The position numbers were made by a program, and so were the translations under genes. A stretch of DNA of 9,957 nt from Sedimentisphaerales bacterium (GTDB lineage Bacteria; Planctomycetota; Phycisphaerae; Sedimentisphaerales; SM23-30), in NCBI GenBank assembly GCA_016932145.1, contig JAFGDI010000132.1, positions 1-9,957 of the forward strand, written 5' to 3'. Below are positions 1 to 6,966 of the stretch, one piece after another. Every line of letters starts with the position of its first letter. Within the stretch, counting starts at the first letter, position 1. Under the pieces are notes generated by a model. That model saw only the letters and a program-made list of their open reading frames with translations. It searched no databases and was not told where the DNA came from.

Positions 1-267
1 ATTCTTCGTAAAGACTTGCAGTTCAGAGTCGAACAGGAGCAGTCTAAAATAGTCGAAGATTTTCTGCCGCCACGCATGAAAACCACAACTCAAAGATTTG
101 AGCAGTTCCAGAAATTACTGGAAGAACTCGAAACATCTGAAATAACGCCACTAGAAGCAGACCCGGCAGGCAGCGAGATAAATGAGGCTCATTACCCAGA
201 CCCGGCCCTGAAGTTTGACAGAGACAGCCAAAACCCACCCCAGGAATATCACCTGAATCAGGACTAG
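1..267 (+). CDS. C-terminal end of an unrecognised protein (5' truncated by window edge)
   Basis: The reading frame is open from base 1 and ends at TAG 265-267, giving the last 88 residues. A TTG at 16 could serve as a start, but the frame continues upstream of it without a stop, so this is most likely the tail of a longer gene. The first half is charged and probably helical, rich in Glu, Gln and Lys. The last ~35 residues are hydrophilic with repeated Pro and Asp and look disordered. I see no family motif and do not assign a function. The stop lies 10 bp before the tadA ATG on the same strand, so the two are probably co-transcribed. Confidence is for a real coding tail, not for any role. Confidence 0.6.
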   Translation: MLRKDLQFRVEQEQSKIVEDFLPPRMKTTTQRFEQFQKLLEELETSEITPLEADPAGSEINEAHYPDPALKFDRDSQNPPQEYHLNQD

Positions 268-277
268 ACGGATATAT

Positions 278-823
278 ATGGTAGATTTTAATACACGCTC
301 AAGCGACGAAATAAATGATAATAGTGACAATCCTCTGTCATCAATATTCAGTCAGGATAATGACAGCAGATTCATGCTGGAGGCCATAAAAGAGGCTCTG
401 GCAGCCGCCGAAGAAGATGAAGTGCCTATTGGCGCTGTTATTGTTTATAAGGGCAAAGTTATTGCCCGTGCCCATAATCAGAGAGAAACGCTTAATGACC
501 CAACCGCTCATGCTGAAATGATAGCACTAACTCAGGCAGCAGAACACCTGCAATCATGGCGGCTTACCGGCTGCACGATGTATGTAACCCTGGAACCCTG
601 CCCGATGTGTGCCGGAGCGCTTGTCAATGCCCGGGTTGATCGTCTGGTCTATGGTCCGGCAGATGCTAAAGCCGGTGCCTGCGAATCCTTATTTAATATT
701 GTGCAAGACCCCAGATTGAATCATAGGCTTGAAGTAGTACGAGACTTTATGAGTGAACCATGCCGGGCATTATTACAGGACTTTTTTGCCAATAAAAGGA
801 AACAGAAAAAAGCCTCTAATTAG
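278..823 (+). CDS. tadA: tRNA-specific adenosine deaminase TadA
   Basis: Catalyses zinc-dependent deamination of adenosine 34 to inosine in the anticodon of tRNA-Arg(ACG), needed to read CGN arginine codons; cytoplasmic. The protein is 181 residues. The zinc-deaminase core runs from about residue 34 to 170. It holds the H-A-E motif (His78, catalytic Glu80) and PCPMC (Cys108, Cys111), with the conserved Asn67 before them, in the order and spacing of the TadA family. Family members are usually 150-170 residues; the excess is a 32-residue polar, acidic N-terminus. An internal ATG at 374 would give the core alone, but it has no clear ribosome site. The ATG at 278 sits 10 bp after the upstream stop with GGA before it, so I prefer 278. 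The C-terminus is lysine-rich. The last 8 bp overlap the 3' end of the opposing kinase gene. Confidence 0.95.
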   Translation: MVDFNTRSSDEINDNSDNPLSSIFSQDNDSRFMLEAIKEALAAAEEDEVPIGAVIVYKGKVIARAHNQRETLNDPTAHAEMIALTQAAEHLQSWRLTGCTMYVTLEPCPMCAGALVNARVDRLVYGPADAKAGACESLFNIVQDPRLNHRLEVVRDFMSEPCRALLQDFFANKRKQKKASN

Positions 824-828
824 CTGGC
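806..828 (-). terminator. Weak candidate terminator at the end of the kinase operon
   Basis: On the minus strand an imperfect hairpin (GCC/GGC arms at 826-828 and 812-814 around the CTAATTAG palindrome, with mismatches) is followed by six T (811-806). The stem is short and interrupted, so this is only a possible site. It would lie across the stop codon of the kinase gene and inside the 3' end of tadA. Confidence 0.2.
816..823. other. Convergent 8-bp gene overlap on the palindrome CTAATTAG
   Basis: tadA (+) ends AAT-TAG and the kinase gene (-) also ends AAT-TAG. The shared octamer CTAATTAG is its own reverse complement, so each strand reads TAG as its stop within the same eight bases. No intergenic space remains between the two transcription units. 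Confidence 0.9.
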
Positions 829-3311
829 AGCCAGACAGAAACAGTTGTTCCTTTGCCCGGCTCACTTTCAATATCGATCCGGCCATTATGCCGTTCTACC
901 ACTATCATACGAACAATGTCCATACCCAGGCCAATGCCCTCGCCTGCCGGCTTGGTGGTAAAAAGTGGCTCAAATATTCGCTCTTTAACTTCTGGCGGCA
1001 TACCACAACCCTCATCTATAACCCTGACGATAACACCGCCCTGGTGTTTTTTAACTTCGATCGTAAGTTTGCCGGTATTATTCATTGCATAAATAGCATT
1101 CTGAATTATATTAGTCCATACCTGATTAAGCTGGTCAGGATAACACATTATCATAGGCAGGTCACTATCTATATCAAGTTCCAGAGTAACAAAATTCTTA
1201 AATGTATTCTGATATAAAACCAGAACATTTTCAAGACCATCTTTTACACTGGCTGAAATCTTCTCATCCCATTCACTTTCTTTGCGAACATAGGACCGCA
1301 GGGCGTTAACTATTCTGGAAGATTTATTCACAGCTGTCTTGATAGTGCAGCAAGCCGAATACACATCATAAATACCAGAGATCATATGAAGCCTGTTCAT
1401 AACATCATGATGTTTCAATAATGGTAAATAATATTCCAGTCGCTCGCAGGCATTCAAAACAACCAATAACTCACCTATTTCGTAAGCATTTTCTATGCCG
1501 TTAGCAGTCAATACCTCAACAACCCTGGCCCTTGCCTTTCTTTTGTCCTTTGATGATATGGCAATATTTTTTTCGACTCCAGAATCAGCATCCTTTATTA
1601 ATTCGGCAAGTAAATGACCTTCAGGCTCATTAAGCCATTGTGAAAGAGAATTGATATTAGTAATTAGCTTTTTAATTGATACCTCAAGTAACTCACGCGA
1701 AGAATCAATTGCTCCAAGCGGGTTATTAATCTCATGAGCAATACCAGATACCAAATGACGCAAAACTGTCATTTTTTCAAACAGAACCAACTGTCCCTGA
1801 GCATCTTTAAGCCTGGCAACTGTTTGTTCCAGCGTCTCATTTTTAATTCTTAGCTCTTCTGTCCTTTCCTGTACCTTCTGCTCCAGTTGGGCATTTAGCT
1901 CATATATCTTCTGTTCAGCCAGCTTTCGTTCAGTAATATCCTGGGCGGCACCAAAAATACCCACTATTTTCCCGTCAGAATTATATACTGGCTTGCCATA
2001 GACCCACATCCAACCCCTGCCACCATCCTTTTTCACTGTTTCAAGTTCAAGCTCATAAGGTTTTCCAATACTGGCCGTTTCAGCTAATTCAGCAGAAAGC
2101 GTATGCCAGCTATCAGTAGTAAAAATTTTGGAATGCTCTGTGTAAGGCGGCGGAGGCAAAGACGGGTCGAAACCACACATTCTATACAGCTCTTCAGACC
2201 AAACCACCTTATTAGTTGCCAGATCAAGATGCCAACTACCAACATGAGCTATTCTTTGCGACTCTCTGAGATCTTCTTCGCTGGCCCTGAGTGCTTCTTC
2301 AGCTTTCTTACGCTCAGTAATATCCATAAAAATGGTAACGAACTTACCCGGCTCCGGAGAATATGCACTTACTTGATAGTGCCTGTTTAATGCCTGACTA
2401 TAATTTTCAAAACTAATACTATTTCCAGTAAGGGCAACCTGACCATATTTTTCGATCCAGTCTGGCTCAGTTACTAAAATCAATTCCAGAAATGTTCTGC
2501 CAACTACATCCTGAGCTTTTAGTCCGGTAAGTTTTTCAAAGGCCGGATTGATTTCCAGAAACCTGTAATCTATAACTCTACCCTCTGGGTCTGTTATTAT
2601 TTCATGCAGGGCAAAACCAGTTGTTAGGTTTTGAAATAATAATTTGTAAGTACGCTCACTGTCCTGTGCTCTCTCTTTGGCAATCACCAGCTCTTTATTT
2701 ATCTGCAAATATTCCTGATTTAATGCTTCATACTCCTGATTTTTCTGTTTGAGGTTTTGTCTTTCTACCTCCAGTTGTTTAGCTTGCTCCATGCTACACA
2801 ATCGTTTAAGACCGATATCTCCCAGACTTTCAGTAAATTTTACAAGGAATGATATATTCGCTTTAACTACTTCCTCATCCAGAACACGCACCTTTGATAA
2901 AGCGGACAAATATTCACTTTCGTTAAAGCCATATTTCCGGGCCTGCTCCCTGAAAAACTCGATATCTGGCTCCTCGGTAAAGAACTGCCCCGTAAAAAAA
3001 TTACCCACATGTTCGCCACCTATTATTATCGGCATAGCAACATCAACAAGGCCGTTCATACATTTATAAACATTATAACGCTGGCCCTTTTTAAGCTGAC
3101 CAGCAAGAACCGTATCACTCTGTCTGCAAAGCTGATTTGTCTGGCAATTTACCCGGTGAAATTGTGTACATATCGGCTGCCAGCCATTAGCAATCAGCAC
3201 ATTGCCCTCAAGATCAAGCACAGCGGTAATAATTCCATTGATATTAGTGAAGCTCTCGCACAGTAGCCTCAGCTCCTCAATGTCGAATATTTCTGTTAAT
3301 TGATACTTCAT
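816..3311 (-). CDS. Soluble sensor histidine kinase: PocR-PAS-PAS-HisKA(with insertion)-HATPase
   Basis: Probable cytoplasmic ATP-dependent protein-histidine kinase that passes phosphate to an unlinked response regulator. Numbering is from ATG 3311 (831 residues). A PocR ligand-binding domain (about 4-170) has Cys48, Cys56, Cys62 and Cys84 and a GEHVGNFFTGQFF stretch. A short coiled coil follows, then PAS 1 (about 220-336) and PAS 2 (about 349-465), each ending in DITER, then a second coiled coil to about 515. The H-box SGIAHEINNP has phospho-acceptor His526. An insertion of ~100 residues (about 557-653) precedes the second dimerisation helix. The HATPase has Asn734/Asn738 (N box), DEGCG 766-770 (G1), FEPLFTTK (F box) and GEGIGLG 790-796 (G2), so it looks catalytically complete. 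No transmembrane segment or receiver domain is visible. A GTG at 3338 would add nine residues but lacks a ribosome site; ATG 3311 has GGA eight bases upstream. It lies 43 bp after the other kinase's stop, so probably the second gene of one operon. PocR domains are proposed to sense small hydrocarbon-type compounds; the ligand here is unknown. Confidence 0.9.
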   Translation of the reverse strand: MKYQLTEIFDIEELRLLCESFTNINGIITAVLDLEGNVLIANGWQPICTQFHRVNCQTNQLCRQSDTVLAGQLKKGQRYNVYKCMNGLVDVAMPIIIGGEHVGNFFTGQFFTEEPDIEFFREQARKYGFNESEYLSALSKVRVLDEEVVKANISFLVKFTESLGDIGLKRLCSMEQAKQLEVERQNLKQKNQEYEALNQEYLQINKELVIAKERAQDSERTYKLLFQNLTTGFALHEIITDPEGRVIDYRFLEINPAFEKLTGLKAQDVVGRTFLELILVTEPDWIEKYGQVALTGNSISFENYSQALNRHYQVSAYSPEPGKFVTIFMDITERKKAEEALRASEEDLRESQRIAHVGSWHLDLATNKVVWSEELYRMCGFDPSLPPPPYTEHSKIFTTDSWHTLSAELAETASIGKPYELELETVKKDGGRGWMWVYGKPVYNSDGKIVGIFGAAQDITERKLAEQKIYELNAQLEQKVQERTEELRIKNETLEQTVARLKDAQGQLVLFEKMTVLRHLVSGIAHEINNPLGAIDSSRELLEVSIKKLITNINSLSQWLNEPEGHLLAELIKDADSGVEKNIAISSKDKRKARARVVEVLTANGIENAYEIGELLVVLNACERLEYYLPLLKHHDVMNRLHMISGIYDVYSACCTIKTAVNKSSRIVNALRSYVRKESEWDEKISASVKDGLENVLVLYQNTFKNFVTLELDIDSDLPMIMCYPDQLNQVWTNIIQNAIYAMNNTGKLTIEVKKHQGGVIVRVIDEGCGMPPEVKERIFEPLFTTKPAGEGIGLGMDIVRMIVVERHNGRIDIESEPGKGTTVSVWLPAN
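819..1820 (-). repeat. Duplicated kinase transmitter, copy A (in the PocR kinase)
   Basis: This segment codes for the last 334 residues, from the coiled coil just before the H-box to the C-terminus. It aligns almost without gaps with copy B in the neighbouring kinase. Identical blocks include LRHLVSGIAHEINNPLGAI, CYPDQLNQVWTNIIQNA and SEPGKGTTVSVWLP. DNA similarity is also visible. The sensory parts upstream do not align. Confidence 0.85.
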
Positions 3312-3354
3312 TACACTATTCCAATTGTCAGTTTTCACACTAAAGTATTATCTG

Positions 3355-6102
3355 TCAATTCCCCACAGGAAGCCAGACAGACACAGTAGTCCCCTTACCT
3401 GGCTCACTTTCGATTTCTATCCGGCCGTTGTGCCGCTCAACAATGATCATATATACAATATCCATACCCAGGCCAATACCTTCACCAACAGGCTTGGTAG
3501 TAAACAAAGGTTCAAAGACCCTGGCTTTAACTTCAGGGGGCATGCCGCATCCCTGATCGACAATTCGAACAACAATTTCTTCGCTAAGCAGCTCAACTTT
3601 TATAACTAATTTGCCCTTATTACCCATAGCATAGAGGGCATTCTGGATAATATTGGTCCAGACCTGATTAAGCTGGTCTGGATAACACATTATATCTGGC
3701 AGATCTGCTGGTATCTCAATATCCAGCGACACAAAATTAGTGAATACATTATGAAATAAGACCAGAACATTATCAAGGCCTTTTTTCACACTGCTTAATA
3801 CCTTATTCTGCTGATCGCCATCTTTGCGAATATAACCACCTAAGGCATTTACTATACGGGCAGCCTTACTGACTGCAATTTGAATAGTATTACAGGCTAT
3901 GTAAGAATCCAGTACACACCCAACCATATGCAGTATATCTTTAATGTCAGAGCGTCTTAATAAGGGTAATAACTTTTCTATGTCTTTACAGATATTAAGT
4001 TCAACCAGCATAATTGCCAGTTCCTGAGCATCAGCAATATTATTATCTGACATATATTCAGCTATATTACTTCTTATCGCCCTTTTTTCACGAGAAGTTA
4101 TCTTGCCAGTCTCATTTTGCCCGCTTGTTGTATAATAATTCAGCAGGTCAGCAAGAATATCTCCTTCAGGCTCCTTAAGCCATTGAGAAACATTCTCTAT
4201 GCTGTTAACCAGCTTTCTTATATTAATCTCCAGTAATTCACGCGAAGAACTTATAGCCCCTAATGGGTTATTAATTTCATGTGCTATGCCAGAAACCAGA
4301 TGTCGCAAGGCTGTCATTTTTTCAAATAAAATCAACTGGCTCTGGGTTTCTCTTAATCTGGCAATAGTATGCTCTAAGGTGGTGTTCTTTTCATTGAGCT
4401 CATTTGTCCGCTCTCTAACCAGCTCTTCGAGCTGATCTCGATGTTGCTTAAGCTCAATTTCAGCTTGTTTTCTGGTAATGATATCCCAGGCCATATCCGC
4501 CAGCTCCTGCGCTACCTTTATATCATACTCCTGATAATATGTCTCTTTATTTCCCAGCCCGAAAAAAGCTACCATTTTATTGTTACGAGATATAGGTATG
4601 ACTATTTCTCTTGTAACAGGTGCATGTCCAGGGGGCAATCCCTTTTTATTGGGCAAACTGGCATAATCATTATGCACTACCACTTTCCCTTCACGCACAC
4701 AATCTGCCCACACTCCGGCATGCGCCAACTGATACTTTGAACCGCTGGCATCAAGATTACACATTTTGGCCAGGGTATTACTTGACCACATTTGCAATGC
4801 AACTATATTTTCCTGCTCCAGAAAATGAAAGAAACCTATTTTACTATATGTCAGTTTTTCCGCCTCATCGAGAAAAGCTCTGAGCAGTTCTTTCAGCGTA
4901 CAATTCTCCGCCGCTGTCACAAGTCGCAATCTGGCCGCCAGCATACTTTCAGATATTTTACGCTCTGTTATGTCTGTATGGGCTCCTACCACAATTAACG
5001 GGCTACCATTAGTATCATACTTGACGCAATAGCCTCGCACCAGGATCCATACCCAATTGCCAGTTTTATTCTGCATACGAAACTCATAAGACCACCTCTG
5101 CTGCGTCCGGATCAATTCCATTATTTCCCGCTCTATTTGCTCTACCTGATCCAAAGGCAACAACTTCTTCCATGTCTCATATGTCTCTGGCAATTCACCT
5201 GGCATATAATCCAGCATGGTAAACCATCTGTCGCTATACCTTACAGTCATATCTGACATATTCAATTCAAACATGCCATCATTGGAGGCCAGCATTACAT
5301 TATCATAATGGAGTTTACTCTCAAGCAGGCTCTCATTAGTCCTATGGGTACATTCTATATTTCGTCTTATACACCAGATAACAAACCATATACCTGCCAG
5401 GCCAATAAGCCAGAGTAGAAAATGAGTTATAACAATCCTGAAATTACTCGCAGTGAGCTCCTGAATATAACCTGCCATAGGAATTGATACACTGACCCCT
5501 CCTCTCATATCACCAACTTTATACCCTTGAGTGCCGTGACACTTTAGACAGCCCTCCTGTACCAGCATTGGCTTCATTAAACGAAAGTACGGCTCACCAT
5601 CGATCTGCGAAAAACCTGTGACTTCACTTTCACCCTGCTCGAAGGCCTCTAGTGCCATTTTCTGCCAGCTATCAGGTTCATTTTCCGGACGCAGCGGTTT
5701 AAGACTGGTAATATTACCATGAATACCATACATTCTGGAAAATTGTTCATTGAGCTGCCGAACCATATACGCCGGATTCATTAATGTAAGCCTTAATCCA
5801 TCGACCGTAGTCAAATCCCTGTCTGGCAAATTCTGCAAATATGGATTAGGTGGCGTTATTTCATCCAGCCGCACATAAACTCCACCATGACTGGTAGCCC
5901 ATAACCTGAATGCCTGATCTTTTTCAAAATTAGCTCTGGCTTCCTTGATGGCTAATTGATTGATATGCCGACTTTCATTTGTCAAAAAACATAACAGCGA
6001 TATAATAACTAATACCGTCCAGCCAGCTACAATTAAGACTGCCTTAACTGATAATCGGGACGACTGTTTTTTACCATTATCTATATGCATGTTCTTTGGC
6101 AT
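3355..6102 (-). CDS. Membrane sensor histidine kinase: heme-c Tll0287-like domain-PAS-GAF-HisKA(with insertion)-HATPase
   Basis: Probable inner-membrane sensor kinase. Numbering is from ATG 6102 (915 residues). Membrane segment 1 is at about 19-40 and segment 2 at about 223-245. Between them is a Tll0287-like/DUF3365 domain with the covalent heme c motif CLKCH (Cys185, Cys188, His189), expected to face the periplasm where heme c is attached. The cytoplasmic part has a PAS domain (about 264-384, ending DITER), a GAF domain (about 393-544) and a coiled coil. The H-box SGIAHEINNP has His608, followed by an insertion of ~100 residues (about 639-736) before the second dimerisation helix. The HATPase has Asn817/Asn821, DQGCG 849-853, FEPLFTTK and GEGIGLG 873-879. 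Redox state or a gas ligand such as NO or O2 is a plausible signal by family; this is inference. A TTG at 6114 has no ribosome site, while ATG 6102 follows GGAT closely; ATG 6090 is also possible. It is first in the kinase operon. No receiver domain is present. Confidence 0.9.
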   Translation of the reverse strand: MPKNMHIDNGKKQSSRLSVKAVLIVAGWTVLVIISLLCFLTNESRHINQLAIKEARANFEKDQAFRLWATSHGGVYVRLDEITPPNPYLQNLPDRDLTTVDGLRLTLMNPAYMVRQLNEQFSRMYGIHGNITSLKPLRPENEPDSWQKMALEAFEQGESEVTGFSQIDGEPYFRLMKPMLVQEGCLKCHGTQGYKVGDMRGGVSVSIPMAGYIQELTASNFRIVITHFLLWLIGLAGIWFVIWCIRRNIECTHRTNESLLESKLHYDNVMLASNDGMFELNMSDMTVRYSDRWFTMLDYMPGELPETYETWKKLLPLDQVEQIEREIMELIRTQQRWSYEFRMQNKTGNWVWILVRGYCVKYDTNGSPLIVVGAHTDITERKISESMLAARLRLVTAAENCTLKELLRAFLDEAEKLTYSKIGFFHFLEQENIVALQMWSSNTLAKMCNLDASGSKYQLAHAGVWADCVREGKVVVHNDYASLPNKKGLPPGHAPVTREIVIPISRNNKMVAFFGLGNKETYYQEYDIKVAQELADMAWDIITRKQAEIELKQHRDQLEELVRERTNELNEKNTTLEHTIARLRETQSQLILFEKMTALRHLVSGIAHEINNPLGAISSSRELLEINIRKLVNSIENVSQWLKEPEGDILADLLNYYTTSGQNETGKITSREKRAIRSNIAEYMSDNNIADAQELAIMLVELNICKDIEKLLPLLRRSDIKDILHMVGCVLDSYIACNTIQIAVSKAARIVNALGGYIRKDGDQQNKVLSSVKKGLDNVLVLFHNVFTNFVSLDIEIPADLPDIMCYPDQLNQVWTNIIQNALYAMGNKGKLVIKVELLSEEIVVRIVDQGCGMPPEVKARVFEPLFTTKPVGEGIGLGMDIVYMIIVERHNGRIEIESEPGKGTTVSVWLPVGN
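3358..4365 (-). repeat. Duplicated kinase transmitter, copy B (in the heme-c kinase)
   Basis: Partner of copy A, about 2.54 kb away in direct orientation, coding for the last 336 residues. The net length difference is two residues, from small gaps in the mid-insertion loop and at the C-terminus. The middle (insertion) part has diverged visibly more than the H-box and ATPase parts. Confidence 0.85.
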
Positions 6103-6325
6103 GTTTATCCACAAAAACAGATTAACAAATTAGTATTTCAACGCTGTTGCTATCGACCAGATACTAACTCACTCATAGCCAAAAATAGTGTAATAAACTA
6201 CAAAATATCAAAACAGCATTACTAATACTGATAATTGGGTAAAAATATCTATACCTGTCGCTTTTTAACCAGAAGTGCCAATTACCGAACTGACAATAAA
6301 TACATTATAGGACTACAGTGCGCAT
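6103..6325. other. Intergenic region upstream of the kinase operon
   Basis: About 220 bp of AT-rich DNA between the kinase start and the T-tract of the hisB terminator. I see no credible open frame, tRNA or recognisable riboswitch. It presumably holds the promoter of the kinase operon on the minus strand. A perfect TATAAT on that strand (6304-6309) has only a T-run at the -35 position. A second candidate promoter is listed separately. Confidence 0.6.
6182..6211 (-). promoter_or_regulatory. Candidate sigma70-like promoter for the kinase operon
   Basis: Minus strand: TTGATA (6206-6211), an 18-bp spacer and TATTTT (6182-6187), about 80 bp upstream of the kinase ATG. Matches are 5/6 and 4/6 to the consensus. 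In AT-rich DNA such matches arise by chance, and the TATAAT at 6304-6309 is a competing choice. Confidence 0.25.
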
Positions 6326-6358
6326 AAAAAAAACCGGTGACTAAAAATCAGTCACCGG
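6326..6358 (-). terminator. Rho-independent terminator downstream of hisB
   Basis: On the minus strand a perfect 9-bp stem, CCGGTGACT (6334-6342) against AGTCACCGG (6350-6358), with a 7-nt loop, is followed by eight T (6333-6326). It begins 17 bp after the hisB stop codon. It separates the hisB operon from the kinase operon transcribed in the same direction. No comparable T-run follows on the + strand, so it acts one way. Confidence 0.92.
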
Positions 6359-6375
6359 CATAAAAAACAGAAATA

Positions 6376-6966
6376 TTATAACACGCCTTTGGTACTGGGT
6401 ATGTCATTATTGCCCGGCATAAGTGAAACTGCCTGGCACAAAGCCCTGCCTACCGCCTTAAATATGCCTTCGGCTATATGATGGTCATTAGTACCATAAG
6501 GTACATTAATATGAAGATTCATCTGGGCACTGTTACTAAAAGCACGCATAAATTCTTCGATCAACTGGGTATCAAATGTACCGGTTTTACCAGTAAGAAA
6601 TCTGGCATTGAAGGCCAGATATGGACGGCCGCCCAGATCGATAGCACAATTGGCCAGCGTCTCATCCATCGGCACCGATGAAGAACCGTAACGATTTATG
6701 CCGCGTTTATCGCCCAGTGCCTTAATGAGTGCCTGACCAAGACATATACCCACATCTTCAACCGTATGATGATCGTCAATGTGCAAATCACCTGTGACTT
6801 TTAATGACAGATCAAAACGGCCATGCTTAGCAACATGACTGAGCATATGGTCGAAAAAACCTATACCTGTTTCCAGCTCATACCGACCCTGACCATCAAG
6901 GTTCAAACTCAGTACAATCTGGGTCTCATTAGTATTTCTTTCGATTTTTACAGTTCTTAAAGTCAT
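6376..6966 (-). CDS. hisB: Imidazoleglycerol-phosphate dehydratase HisB
   Basis: Converts D-erythro-imidazoleglycerol phosphate to imidazoleacetol phosphate (EC 4.2.1.19) in histidine biosynthesis; cytoplasmic. At 196 residues it is the normal length of the monofunctional enzyme, with no fused histidinol-phosphatase domain. Family motifs are all present: FFDHMLSH (His40, His44), the metal-binding DDHHTVED (64-71), PYLAFN, NDHHIAE (160-166) and the C-terminal PSTKG. The ATG at 6966 overlaps the stop of the upstream lipoprotein gene by one base (TAATG), with GAGA about ten bases before it inside that gene, so translation is probably coupled. It is last in its transcription unit and followed by a strong terminator. 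No other histidine gene is in the window, so the enzyme is encoded away from a compact his operon here. Confidence 0.97.
   Translation of the reverse strand: MTLRTVKIERNTNETQIVLSLNLDGQGRYELETGIGFFDHMLSHVAKHGRFDLSLKVTGDLHIDDHHTVEDVGICLGQALIKALGDKRGINRYGSSSVPMDETLANCAIDLGGRPYLAFNARFLTGKTGTFDTQLIEEFMRAFSNSAQMNLHINVPYGTNDHHIAEGIFKAVGRALCQAVSLMPGNNDIPSTKGVL

Noticed and set aside
824..834. Hairpin CTGG-CAG-CCAG as a + strand terminator for tadA
   Set aside because: Only a 4-bp stem and no T-run follows it.
753..1217. Open frame on the + strand downstream of tadA
   Set aside because: It lies opposite the conserved ATPase part of the PocR kinase, begins inside tadA, and its product has no recognisable motifs; a shadow frame.
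4441..4883. Overlapping + strand open frames inside the heme-c kinase
   Set aside because: They are opposite the GAF and coiled-coil coding sequence and show no domain or ribosome site; shadow frames.
6112..6114. TTG as the start of the heme-c kinase
   Set aside because: No ribosome site before it, whereas ATG 6102 has GGAT close upstream.
6265..6285. Possible sigma54 promoter (TTGGCAC on the minus strand) upstream of the kinases
   Set aside because: The -24 part looks right, but no GC occurs at the required distance for the -12 element.
6103..6325. Possible tRNA or small RNA gene in the kinase upstream region
   Set aside because: No T-loop consensus, acceptor pairing or own terminator could be found on either strand.
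6478..6681. + strand open frame opposite hisB
   Set aside because: hisB is unambiguous on the other strand with all catalytic motifs; the opposite frame has no motif.
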